A DNA stretch of 36,858 bases from positions 1-36,858 of the forward strand of contig JAJDUB010000010.1 of assembly GCA_022826885.1 (NCBI GenBank). The letters are read 5' to 3'. Origin of the DNA: Gammaproteobacteria bacterium (GTDB lineage: Bacteria > Pseudomonadota > Gammaproteobacteria > Eutrophobiales > Eutrophobiaceae). Made by a program: the position numbers and the translations under genes. The notes beneath the pieces are model-generated. The model ran no database searches, was not told where the DNA came from, and saw nothing but the letters and a program-made list of their open reading frames with translations. Below are positions 15,855-24,212 of the stretch, one piece after another (position 1 is the stretch's first letter; every line of letters begins with the position of its first letter).

Positions 15855-18145
15855 GCCTGTTGGGTGAAAACCTGGTCCGGACCGACGCCGTGGGCAAACT
15901 CACCGGTGAAGCCAGGTATACGGTTGATTATGACGGCAAGGACCTGCTCCATGGATCCCTGCTGCGGTCGCCGGTGCCGGCCGGCCTGATCAAAGCCATT
16001 GATACAACCGTGGCAGAGTCATTACCCGGGGTAAGGTGCGTTATAACGGCAAAGGACGCGCCTGATGCGCGCGCTGGGTGGGTGCTGCGTGAGCAGGCCC
16101 TGTTTGCCAGGAAGCAGGTACGCTTTGAAGGCGAAGTCATCGCCGCTGTTGCCGCTGATACGCCTGAACAGGCAAGGGAGGCTGTCGCTGCAATAATACT
16201 GGATTTGGCAGAGACGCAGGCAGTAGGCGATATGGAGACCGCGCTCGCGGAAAATGCGCCCCTCGTGCACCCGGAATGGAAATCCTACCAGCCTGTCAGC
16301 GGCGAAGATTACCCGCGCCATGGCAATATCGCATCCGAACTGATGGCGGATGATGATGCTGTCGATGTTGCATTTGAAAACGCCGATCTCATCGTGGAAG
16401 ATGAATTTACCAGCAATCGCCAGTACCAGGCTTATATTGAACCCAAGAGCGCCGTTGGAATTTACCGGGACGGCCGCTATACCATCCATACGGGCCATCA
16501 ATATCCATTTAATGTCAGGGACCGAGTCGCACAATATCTTGACGTGCGTCCTTCGCAGGTTCGCGTTATCGGGCATTCCATAGGAGGGGGCTTCGGCGGA
16601 AAACTTGATACGGGTCTTGAACCCTATGCCGCGATCCTGTCGAAATTCAGCGGGGGAAGGCCGGTAAAAATAGTTAACAATCGCACCGAAGATATATTGA
16701 CCTGTCCCAGTCGTGAAAATGCCGTTATAAAAATGCGCTCCGCTCTGGACAAACAGGGAAACCTGCTCGGGCGCGAACTCATCTGTCACATGGATAACGG
16801 CGCGTACAGTGGTGAAATGGCATTTATGCCAAGCGTTATTTTCCATCTGGCCGGATCCGTCTACAAGGTCGGCAACATACGCGTCATCGCACGCCTGGTG
16901 TATACAAACACCGCGCCGACAGGCGCCATGCGCGGGGTCAGTGGCGTTTATTTCTGTGCTTTCCAGGAACGGCATATGGATCATATTGCCGATGAACTGG
17001 GGGTTGACCGCCGCGAATATCGGCTTCGAAACCTGGTCGGGAATGGTGACACCCTGTTGAGTGGACAGGTACTCGACGATGCCGATTTATTGCGGAAAGG
17101 ATTCGAAAAAATGGAAGAAGCTGCACCCTGGTCGCAACTGAACGATAATAAAAAGCCCTGGCATGGCATCGGCATATGCGCGGGCACCTGGATAACCAAT
17201 TCAATGCCGGGTTCCGTGCAGTTGATTCTGAATGAAGACGGAACGGTGACGGTAGTTACCGCCGCCACCGACAACGGATCAGGCGCCGTATCCATGGGCA
17301 TCACGCAGATAGTCGCCGAGCATTTTGGCCTCCCCGCCGACGATATCGTGGTAACCATGCCGGATACCGATGTTGCCGCGTACGATGGCGGTTCCCAGGG
17401 AAGCCGTACAACGCATATCGTCGGGCGCGCCGCCGGCATTGCGGCAGACGAGTTGAAAGGGATGATATTCGATGTGGCCTCCGGCATGCTGGAAGCCGGC
17501 AGGGACGATCTGGAATTGGTCAACGGGCAGGTCGGTGTCGTCGGGTACCCGGATTCCCGCATTTCTTTGGGAGATATCGCAATGACTGCAACATGGACCC
17601 GCGGCCCGTTGTCTGCCAGCGGCAGTTACACAACGGCGCCCGTTCCATACAATCCCGGTTGTGCCAGCGGCATGCTGTTTCCCTTTTTCCCGACACCGAC
17701 ATATCATGTTCATCTTGCCGAGGTTGAGGTAAATCCAGTAACCGGGAATGTACGCGTCGTACGCTACATTGTCGTGCAGGAAGTCGGACGGGTCATCAAT
17801 CCCGCGGGTGTCAGGGGGCAGATACAGGGCGCCGTGGCACAGGGTATCGGACATGCACTGTATGAAAGTTTACGCATCAGGGACTCCCGCTACCTGGAAA
17901 GATCGTTGGAAGCCTACCGGCTACCCCTCGCGGTGGATATGCCGGAAGTGGAAATCATTACCATGGAGCACCCTCATGCTCTTGGTCCTTTCGGCGCAAA
18001 AGGCGTTGGGGAACCGGCGATAATACTGGCTCCTGCCACCGTCGCCTGTGCGGTCAGCGATGCGATTGGCAGACCGTTCAACAGCATACCGATAACCCCG
18101 GAAGATGTGCTCGAAGCCATAGTCGGGAAGGAAAAACAACTTTGA
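15851..18145 (+). CDS. Molybdenum hydroxylase, Mo-cofactor-binding (large) subunit
   Basis: A 764-residue large subunit of the xanthine oxidase family. ATG 15851 is chosen because it overlaps the previous stop as ATGA; an in-frame ATG at 15827 lies inside the small-subunit gene. Features include the N-terminal a/b-hammerhead (VGKLTGEARYTVDY), the molybdopterin-binding SIGGGFGGKLDTG, PTGAMRGVSGV, GSQGSRTTH, and the catalytic Glu in AKGVGEPAI near the C-terminus. The CO dehydrogenase active-site loop (A-Y-R-C-S-F-R) is absent, so this is not form I CODH. The family hydroxylates N-heterocycles, purines or aldehydes with water as the oxygen source. The neighbouring monooxygenases, hydrolases and HyuAB favour a heterocycle or related ring; the substrate is not provable here. 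Accessory XdhC/CoxD-type maturation genes were not seen. Confidence 0.93.
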   Translation: MSLLGENLVRTDAVGKLTGEARYTVDYDGKDLLHGSLLRSPVPAGLIKAIDTTVAESLPGVRCVITAKDAPDARAGWVLREQALFARKQVRFEGEVIAAVAADTPEQAREAVAAIILDLAETQAVGDMETALAENAPLVHPEWKSYQPVSGEDYPRHGNIASELMADDDAVDVAFENADLIVEDEFTSNRQYQAYIEPKSAVGIYRDGRYTIHTGHQYPFNVRDRVAQYLDVRPSQVRVIGHSIGGGFGGKLDTGLEPYAAILSKFSGGRPVKIVNNRTEDILTCPSRENAVIKMRSALDKQGNLLGRELICHMDNGAYSGEMAFMPSVIFHLAGSVYKVGNIRVIARLVYTNTAPTGAMRGVSGVYFCAFQERHMDHIADELGVDRREYRLRNLVGNGDTLLSGQVLDDADLLRKGFEKMEEAAPWSQLNDNKKPWHGIGICAGTWITNSMPGSVQLILNEDGTVTVVTAATDNGSGAVSMGITQIVAEHFGLPADDIVVTMPDTDVAAYDGGSQGSRTTHIVGRAAGIAADELKGMIFDVASGMLEAGRDDLELVNGQVGVVGYPDSRISLGDIAMTATWTRGPLSASGSYTTAPVPYNPGCASGMLFPFFPTPTYHVHLAEVEVNPVTGNVRVVRYIVVQEVGRVINPAGVRGQIQGAVAQGIGHALYESLRIRDSRYLERSLEAYRLPLAVDMPEVEIITMEHPHALGPFGAKGVGEPAIILAPATVACAVSDAIGRPFNSIPITPEDVLEAIVGKEKQL

Positions 18146-18207
18146 TGTTCCCGCCGTTGTTGTCGCGAATTACAAGAGAAAACAAACGACATTCAGACGC
18201 CCGGGTG

Positions 18208-18241
18208 TTGCAGGCATGGCGCCGGAACACAATGCCTGCAA
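18208..18241. terminator. Candidate bidirectional terminator between the Mo-hydroxylase and TonB-receptor genes
   Basis: Arms ttgcaggcat (18208-18217) and atgcctgcaa (18232-18241) are a perfect 10-base inverted repeat with a 14-base loop. It lies between two convergent genes, where a shared terminator is expected. No clear U-tract follows on either side, so intrinsic termination is uncertain. Confidence 0.5.
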
Positions 18242-18260
18242 TCGGGATGCACGCCCTGGT

Positions 18261-20528
18261 TTAAAAAGAGTAGGTCAGTGTCGCGCCGTAGACTCTCGGC
18301 GGGGCAAAGACCTTTTGTGCGTATCCCAGAGGATAAAATGTTGCCTGCCGGTACAGCGTTTTTTTATTGGAAATATTCCTCACATAACCACGTAATTCCC
18401 AATTCTCGTTAATGCCGAGGACGACGAGCGCGTTATGCTTGAACTCGTCCGGGAGCTCTGCCGCCGGTTCAGCAAAATTGGCTGAATTACGCTCACCCAG
18501 GTAGCTCCAGTCCCATTGCAAATCAAGGCTGAAATCTCCCTGCAGCGGTACCCGGATGTTGATGGCGCCGTTGGCGCTGACGGTCGGCGACATCGCCATG
18601 TCGCGATCGGCAACATAGGTTGGGGCGGGCCCTGTTACATCTTCTATATTGGTTTCCAGCAGGCCCAGCCCACCGCGCAGGCGGATATTGTCCGAAACCG
18701 CCATGTCGACTTCCAGTTCTGCGCCATAGGATGAAGCATCCGTATTCTCAACCACGCCTCCGAAACTCAAAAAGTTCCATACCTGGAAATCGTTATAGTC
18801 GTAATAGAACAGCGACCCGTTCACGCGTAAGCGCCCATCCATGAATGACGCTTTCTCGCCAATTTCATAGGCTATATTGGTTTCGGATTCATAGGGTATG
18901 AGGCTGGGGTCCACGCCTATCTGGGTTGAGTAGAAGCCGTTATTGAAGCCTCCTGCCTTACTGCTGCTGGAAATTGACGCAAACAGCAATACGTTATCAT
19001 TGACTTCAAAGTTGGCGCCGACTCGCCATGACAGGAGTGTTTCCTTGTAGCTGTCCCGGTACGGGTTCGGTATGCCGGGTCCGTCCGGAGGCAAAAAGCA
19101 GTTGGACGGAATGGGGAAACCGGGGCAGGAGCGCAGTGTTGCATTGTCCCGCTCGTGGAAATTCTTCTTGTCACGCCCCACGCGCAGCCCGCCAATCAGG
19201 GTCCAGCGGTCAATGTTATATTCAAACTGTCCGAAGGCGGAATACGATTCCGTCGATTGTGTCCAGTCCCCGGCCAGGGCAATAGGGAAGAATAAACCGT
19301 TGTACAAGCCGGTCTCAGGGTCGATTGCAGCCGGCCCGAAAATCGGAATATTGAAAGTCGCCGATGGCAGGTTTTCCGCGTCCTGGTACATGTAATACGC
19401 ACCGACGGTCCAGGTAAGATCCCCTGCGGTTTTTGCCGCGCGCAGTTCCGTCGTTACCCAGTCGGATTCATAGGGAAAATCCGCGAAGCAAAGACGATTG
19501 GGGCTGGCGTCACAGTCTTCCACAAGTTCACGGTCCAGTTTGATATAGCCGGTCAGCGAAGTCAGTGTGATATCGCCCACGTCCTTCTCAATCCGTGCAA
19601 GAATGCTCCAGCCATCCTGGTCAAGGGATTGCGCTTCACTCGTGTGCGAAACGTTGTTTGAAGTTATGCCGAAATTTCTCGGGTTATAACCGGCGTTGTC
19701 GGTTCCGTCCGGATTCTCGATACCGACGCCCCTGACCGGATCAACAGACATCGGTACCGTGCCGTAGTACATGTGCCGGGTCGAGGTATCGGCGTATTCT
19801 CCCTTTATGTTGATACGCCAGTCGTTGCCGGGTTCAAACAGAAGCTGGGCGCGAACGGCATCGGTCCCGGCCTGTCCGCCGTTGCCCAGGTCCGGGTCCA
19901 GGTTCTTGATATAGCCTTTGCTGTGATGGGACAGGAACGAGACGCGCCCGGCTACCTTGTCCGTTAATGCGCCGCCGATACCGCCTTCCGCCTTGATTTC
20001 ATCAAAGCGGCCACCTCCCAGTGAAATAAACCCCTGGGGTTCGAATGTTGGTTTGGCGGTGACGTAGTGTACCAGCCCGGCAGTGGCATTTCTGCCGAAA
20101 AGCGTGCCCTGCGGTCCGCGCAGCACTTCCGCCCGCTCGATATCGAACATGGAGAAATCAACGGCAGGCACGGAGACCAGGTATAACTCATCCACGTACA
20201 GGGTCACCGGAGCTTCATGTCCCTCGCCGAAGTCGTTCAGGCCGATACCACGCAGAATCACGTTGCCGCTGCTGCCGGGACCATAAGGCATGTAAAGCCC
20301 TAAATTCGGCACTTTTGTGGTGAGTTCGGTGGCCCTGGTCAAGCCGTAGCTTTGCAGGTCGGAACCGGACAGGGCGGAAATTGAAATACCGACTTCCTGC
20401 AGGTTTTGTTCACGCTTCTGGGCGGTAACGACGACTTCCTCGAGTATCTGTGCCCATGCATTAGTGCCGGCTGCCAATAATACCGTTATCCCGAAATTCA
20501 ACAGGTATTTTATTCTTGTTCGCATCAT
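18261..20528 (-). CDS. TonB-dependent outer-membrane receptor
   Basis: A 755-residue TonB-dependent receptor. ATG 20528 is preferred over the upstream in-frame ATG at 20543, because a gggggag ribosome-binding site lies eight bases before it. The N-terminus is a Sec signal (MMRTRIKYLLNFGITVLLAAG ending A-W-A), followed by a TonB-box-like EEVVVTAQKRE and the plug domain (NVILRGIGLNDFGEG, VEVLRGPQGTLFGRNATAG). A beta-barrel then runs to a C-terminal aromatic residue (ATLTYSF), as outer-membrane assembly requires. It imports a bulky substrate across the outer membrane using TonB energy. Placed between the Mo-hydroxylase and second monooxygenase genes, it is the likely uptake port for the substrate of this region. 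No FecA-like signalling extension or sigma/anti-sigma pair accompanies it. Confidence 0.93.
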   Translation of the reverse strand: MMRTRIKYLLNFGITVLLAAGTNAWAQILEEVVVTAQKREQNLQEVGISISALSGSDLQSYGLTRATELTTKVPNLGLYMPYGPGSSGNVILRGIGLNDFGEGHEAPVTLYVDELYLVSVPAVDFSMFDIERAEVLRGPQGTLFGRNATAGLVHYVTAKPTFEPQGFISLGGGRFDEIKAEGGIGGALTDKVAGRVSFLSHHSKGYIKNLDPDLGNGGQAGTDAVRAQLLFEPGNDWRINIKGEYADTSTRHMYYGTVPMSVDPVRGVGIENPDGTDNAGYNPRNFGITSNNVSHTSEAQSLDQDGWSILARIEKDVGDITLTSLTGYIKLDRELVEDCDASPNRLCFADFPYESDWVTTELRAAKTAGDLTWTVGAYYMYQDAENLPSATFNIPIFGPAAIDPETGLYNGLFFPIALAGDWTQSTESYSAFGQFEYNIDRWTLIGGLRVGRDKKNFHERDNATLRSCPGFPIPSNCFLPPDGPGIPNPYRDSYKETLLSWRVGANFEVNDNVLLFASISSSSKAGGFNNGFYSTQIGVDPSLIPYESETNIAYEIGEKASFMDGRLRVNGSLFYYDYNDFQVWNFLSFGGVVENTDASSYGAELEVDMAVSDNIRLRGGLGLLETNIEDVTGPAPTYVADRDMAMSPTVSANGAINIRVPLQGDFSLDLQWDWSYLGERNSANFAEPAAELPDEFKHNALVVLGINENWELRGYVRNISNKKTLYRQATFYPLGYAQKVFAPPRVYGATLTYSF

Positions 20529-20616
20529 CGCTTGCTCCCCCATCAGATAAAGGCGAATTCTGTTTTCCTCATCCCATCTTAAAACAACATCATGGAAAAC
20601 ACGATATTTTTTATTC

Positions 20617-20774
20617 TAAGGAAGCTCTGAACAAGTCCATCCTGGACTTGTCAGAGCACGGAAAACAAAAATGCGATTTTTGCTTTCCTCTCAAAATCAA
20701 TGACTTATCGTCATTTATTTTGGCGATACATCCCTGTATCGCAGGAAACTCTGACTTAATCAGAGTTTCCTTAA
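20617..20774. repeat. MITE-like element made of five consecutive hairpins
   Basis: Imperfect terminal inverted repeats (ctaaggaagctctga at 20616-20630; reverse complement of tcagagtttccttaa at 20760-20774) enclose five back-to-back hairpins at 20624-20657, 20660-20688, 20692-20722, 20723-20742 (perfect 8-base arms) and 20744-20770 (perfect 11-base arms). An open frame crossing it encodes nothing recognisable. The layout fits a non-autonomous mobile repeat or a mosaic of REP units. The rest of the 342-base gap between the TonB receptor and the monooxygenase holds only candidate promoter sequence. Confidence 0.7.
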
Positions 20775-20801
20775 CACGCCTGTATTTAAATCTTTTATAA
20801 T
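20771..20801 (+). promoter_or_regulatory. Candidate sigma-70 promoter for the second monooxygenase gene
   Basis: A perfect TATAAT at 20796-20801 is preceded by TTAACA (20771-20776, five of six matches to TTGACA) with a 19-base spacer, slightly long. The -35 begins with the TTAA that ends the hairpin repeat. The coding start is 69 bases downstream of the -10 box. Confidence 0.5.
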
Positions 20802-20870
20802 GGTGGCGCTAAAAACGGATTTACTCCTTTCCTGGTTGCACAGTTGTTCAATACAGGGCATAACTGAACT

Positions 20871-21941
20871 ATGACATCGGCAACTAAACGTCCCGGCCCC
20901 AGGTTCGGCATCTGGGCGGTTGTCTACGGTACTTCGGCATCACTCCATCATCCGGAAGACCCGCCCGACGCATCATGGGCTCGCAACCGGGACCTGGTGC
21001 TCGAGGCGGAGGCTCTCGGCATCGACTCCGTGCTGGTAGCCCAGCACATCGTCAACCCCTTCGGAGATGAATTCGACCAACTGGAAACCCTGACTTCCTG
21101 CGGCGCACTCGCAGCGATAACGGAAAACATCGAGATTATCGCTGCAATCAAGCCTTACCTGTTCCATCCGGCCGTGTTCGCGAAGATGGCATTGCAACTG
21201 GAAGAGATCAGCGAGGGGCGTTTTTCACTCAATTTTGTCAATGCGTGGTTTCGCCCCGAATTCGAGAAAGCGGGAATCCCTTTCCCTCCACACGATGAAC
21301 GCTACGTCTACGGCGGCGAATGGCTGCGGGTCGTCAAGAAGCTCTTCTCAGGCGAACGGGTGACCGTCGATGGAGACAACTTCAAACTTGACGGATACCG
21401 ATTCAAACCCGCTTCGAAATGGCGGTCACGCCCTTTACTTTACTCGGGCGGGGAGTCCGAGCCTGCGCTTAACCTCACCGTCGAGTTATGCGACACCTGG
21501 TTCATGTTCGGGCAACCGCTGGAAGATGTCGCCGGGAAGATCGCCGGAATGCGCAAACGTCCGCGCAACGGCACGCCGCTAACTTACGGTATTTCGGCAT
21601 TTCCTTTCGCAAGACCGACACGGTCCGAGGCAGAGGAGGCGCTTGCTTATGCCTTTGAACTCCGTGAAAAGGACAGGGAAGTCTATGAGTCTCTGCACAA
21701 GAACGCCGACCCGGAAGTTGTAACCTCCAAAGTGATTGCCAAGGTGCCGGGGATCGGTGTCGGTAATGGCACAGGATGTGGTTTCACGGGCTCCTACGAT
21801 GAAGTTGCAAGACGTATCGTCGCCTTTCATATTGCGGGCATAGAAATTATCCTGCTCGAATTCCAGCCGTTCGAGCGGGAAATGCGGCGTTTTGCAGAGG
21901 AGGTTGTGCCGCGGGTGGCAAGACTCTGTTCCTTGAAGTGA
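20871..21941 (+). CDS. Luciferase-like (SsuD/SfnG/RutA-like) flavin monooxygenase, paralogue 2
   Basis: A 356-residue TIM-barrel flavin monooxygenase. It carries LEAEALGIDSVLVAQHI, EISEGRFSLNFVNAWFRPEF (a signature close to the FMNH2-dependent SsuD, SfnG and RutA group), GIPFPPHDERYVYGGEWLRVV and PLLYSGGESEPALNL. Members cleave C-S bonds of sulfonates or sulfones, or open pyrimidine rings. Similarity to paralogue 1 at 11327-12364 is only superfamily-level, so the two probably act on different steps. It lies ten bases upstream of an alpha/beta hydrolase gene, and the pair forms a small operon behind a recognisable TATAAT box. The ribosome-binding site is weak. The substrate cannot be set from sequence; desulfonation is possible, but no sulfonate transporter or flavin reductase gene is seen. 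Confidence 0.87.
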   Translation: MTSATKRPGPRFGIWAVVYGTSASLHHPEDPPDASWARNRDLVLEAEALGIDSVLVAQHIVNPFGDEFDQLETLTSCGALAAITENIEIIAAIKPYLFHPAVFAKMALQLEEISEGRFSLNFVNAWFRPEFEKAGIPFPPHDERYVYGGEWLRVVKKLFSGERVTVDGDNFKLDGYRFKPASKWRSRPLLYSGGESEPALNLTVELCDTWFMFGQPLEDVAGKIAGMRKRPRNGTPLTYGISAFPFARPTRSEAEEALAYAFELREKDREVYESLHKNADPEVVTSKVIAKVPGIGVGNGTGCGFTGSYDEVARRIVAFHIAGIEIILLEFQPFEREMRRFAEEVVPRVARLCSLK

Positions 21942-21951
21942 CTCGCCATGT

Positions 21952-22806
21952 GTGCACACTACTACAGAGATCCCTGACAAGATGCCGGTAACCCACGCAA
22001 AGCTTAGTTCAGGCATTTCCACCTCCTACCGGGAGGCAGGTTCCGGGAATCCCGTCAGCGTTCTCCAGATCCATGGGTTGGGGACCGGACACAACAATTT
22101 TGACCTGTTAACTCCCCAACTGTCGAAACGCCTGCACACTTACGATATCGACCTGCCCGGATATGGCGAGTCCGAATGCGGCCCGGGCGAGCGGGGGATT
22201 ACTTATTTTGCCGACAGCGTCGCACAATTCATTGAAACCCTTGAACTTCCGCCGGTCCACGTGCACGGGACGTCGATGGGCGGGTGCGTTGCAATGGTGC
22301 TTGCAGGAAGGCGGCCCGAACTTATCGACAGGCTGGTAATCACCTGTTCCTTCGCAAAATTTGACCGGGCAAGCCATGTCATCTTCAAAACCTGGAGAAT
22401 GGCCGCCGCAGCCGGTGTTGAAGCGCTGGCCCTGGTCACCAGCCACCAGGGATTCTCACGGGGTTTCTGGGACAGGCCCGGGAGCGAAAACACGATGGAT
22501 GCGTTTGTCTATGCCCTGCAGGGCATGACGCCCATGGAATTTCTCCGCGACCTTACATTGATAGAAAATGTGGACATCAGCGCCGATGCCTCGAGCATAC
22601 GAGCGCCGACCCTCCTGCTCGGTACCGATGAGGATATCATGACGCCGGTGCAATCATCATCGAGCGGCCTCGGCATGACCGACCTGCATAAATTGATTCC
22701 GAATTCGAAGCTGGAAATACTGGAGAACTGCGGTCACTTCATCTCCATCGAACGACCTGAGGAGACGGCCCGGGCAATTGCCGATTTCCTGCTGAATGCG
22801 GAATGA
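21952..22806 (+). CDS. Alpha/beta hydrolase, paralogue 2
   Basis: A 284-residue alpha/beta hydrolase reading from GTG 21952; ATG 21982 gives a 274-residue alternative, and neither has a convincing ribosome-binding site. The HGLGTGHNNFDLLTP segment, nucleophile Ser108 (HGTSMGG), acid in GTDEDIMTP and base His in ENCGHF are all intact. The match to the hydrolase at 6053-6892 extends along the whole chain, including FSRGFWDR versus FSRAFWDR, so the two are paralogues or were acquired together. It follows a luciferase-like monooxygenase, just as paralogue 1 belongs to a block containing one. It probably cleaves the product of that oxygenation. It is cytoplasmic. Confidence 0.87.
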   Translation: MHTTTEIPDKMPVTHAKLSSGISTSYREAGSGNPVSVLQIHGLGTGHNNFDLLTPQLSKRLHTYDIDLPGYGESECGPGERGITYFADSVAQFIETLELPPVHVHGTSMGGCVAMVLAGRRPELIDRLVITCSFAKFDRASHVIFKTWRMAAAAGVEALALVTSHQGFSRGFWDRPGSENTMDAFVYALQGMTPMEFLRDLTLIENVDISADASSIRAPTLLLGTDEDIMTPVQSSSSGLGMTDLHKLIPNSKLEILENCGHFISIERPEETARAIADFLLNAE

Positions 22807-22912
22807 TGCGCCACTGCATTAAGGCAATAATTGGAGGGTCAGGATAAAGTCCTTGAATCATGGACGGGTTTTATAGATGATAACAGGATGGTAAAAAACG
22901 GTTAAGTTTCCC

Positions 22913-24157
22913 ATGGATAATATTTCAGTTTCCTGGAGCAAGATGCGTTTTTATTCTCTTCTCCTGCTTTTCCTGGCGGGTTGTGATGCGCAACAACCGG
23001 CGGATGAACCGGGATCAACTGCAACCTCGTCAAGCGGCAATAATACGTATGTGGACGTCAGCAAGGAGCCCTTGTCGAAAGACATTTTTGGCAAGGTAAC
23101 GGCGATACCGGAGACACTGCATCCGCACTGGGTCTGGATTTACGATATTGCGGCGGCCTCGATGCCGGACGGGCGCGCCTACCTGTACGACGGAGACACT
23201 GCCAGGGTGCTGGGAATGCTGAATACCGGCTATTCCTTTAATGCGCTGAACCTGCCGGGCCATTACCGGGAAGTCTATTCGGCTGAAACCTACTATGCCA
23301 GGACCACCCGCGGCGAGCGCACCGACGTGGTCAGTATCTACGACCCGTTCAAGTTAACGCCGGTCGCGGAAATAGAGATCCCGGCAAAACGCGTATCCAC
23401 CCTGCCGAGACTGGCGGATTCGGCGTTGACCGACGATGATCGTTTCATGGCAGTATTCAACCTGACACCGGCGGCCTCCTTGAGTATCGTGGACCTGGAA
23501 CAGCGCCGGTTTGCCGGGGAAGTCATGACCCCCGGCTGTGCGATGGCTTACGGTGCGGGGGACCGGCGTTTTTTTGCGCTGTGCAGCGACGGGTCACTGC
23601 TGCTGATCGACCTTACGGAAGAGGGAACGCAGGCCGCGGCCCAAAGAAGCGAACCTTTTTTCAACGCGCTCGAGGATCCGATCCTGGAGACCGGCGTGCG
23701 CAGCGGCGATACCTGGTATTTCATGTCGGTGCTGGGAAAAATCCACCCGGTTGAATTTTCCGCTGACGGACCGGTCTTTTCCGATACCTGGTGGTACCTG
23801 GACGGGAAGGACAGGGAAGACAACTGGCGTATAGGCGGCATGCAGCCTCTAACCCTGCATGAATCAACCCAACGTCTCTACCTGCTGATGCACCAGGGTG
23901 ATTTTTATACCTATGAAGCGCCCGGACCGGAAATCTGGGTCTATGACCTGGCGACCCGGGAGCGGGTGGATAAAATCAGGACCAGGCATTCCAGCATTTC
24001 AATAGCAGTGAGCCAGGATGACAACCCTCTGCTGTACACTATTACCGAGGATTTGAGCACCCTGGATATCTATGACGCAAGCAGCGGCGAATACCTGCGC
24101 TCGGCCGGAGAACTCGGCATCACGCCGTTTTTGATCGACCCGGTGCCGTTGCCATAG
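22913..24157 (+). CDS. mauB: TTQ-type amine dehydrogenase, heavy subunit (predicted lipoprotein)
   Basis: A 414-residue protein matching the heavy (beta-propeller) subunit of methylamine/aralkylamine dehydrogenases: HPHWVWIYDIAAASMPDGRAYLYDGDT at the N-terminus, repeated propeller blades, and the family end TLDIYDASSGEYLRS. The N-terminal LLLLFLAGC is a lipobox with Cys at residue 24, suggesting a lipid-anchored protein; characterised MADH heavy subunits are soluble periplasmic proteins. An internal ATG at 22943 has a better ribosome-binding site (ggag), but leaves only 13 residues before the Cys. The light-subunit gene follows 55 bases later with no mauE or mauD between. The complex oxidises a primary amine to aldehyde and ammonia. 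Whether the substrate is methylamine or a larger amine is unknown. Confidence 0.88.
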   Translation: MDNISVSWSKMRFYSLLLLFLAGCDAQQPADEPGSTATSSSGNNTYVDVSKEPLSKDIFGKVTAIPETLHPHWVWIYDIAAASMPDGRAYLYDGDTARVLGMLNTGYSFNALNLPGHYREVYSAETYYARTTRGERTDVVSIYDPFKLTPVAEIEIPAKRVSTLPRLADSALTDDDRFMAVFNLTPAASLSIVDLEQRRFAGEVMTPGCAMAYGAGDRRFFALCSDGSLLLIDLTEEGTQAAAQRSEPFFNALEDPILETGVRSGDTWYFMSVLGKIHPVEFSADGPVFSDTWWYLDGKDREDNWRIGGMQPLTLHESTQRLYLLMHQGDFYTYEAPGPEIWVYDLATRERVDKIRTRHSSISIAVSQDDNPLLYTITEDLSTLDIYDASSGEYLRSAGELGITPFLIDPVPLP

Positions 24158-24212
24158 ACAGGACCTGAACGTTCATGACAATTTATCCCGCCGACGATTA
24201 TGAGGATGAAAG

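Noticed and set aside
16022-16984. A 320-codon open frame antisense to the Mo-hydroxylase large subunit
   Set aside because: It is a shadow of a strongly conserved gene on the opposite strand and shows no protein-family features.
15851-18145. Form I CO dehydrogenase large subunit (CoxL)
   Set aside because: The A-Y-R-C-S-F-R active-site loop of CoxL is absent; only general xanthine-oxidase-family motifs are present.
20516-20800. A 94-codon open frame across the hairpin repeat
   Set aside because: It is made of palindromic repeat sequence, has no recognisable domain and overlaps the start of the TonB receptor gene on the other strand.
22807-22912. A small gene between the second hydrolase and the amine dehydrogenase
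   Set aside because: No frame with a start, ribosome-binding site and recognisable product was found in these 106 bases.
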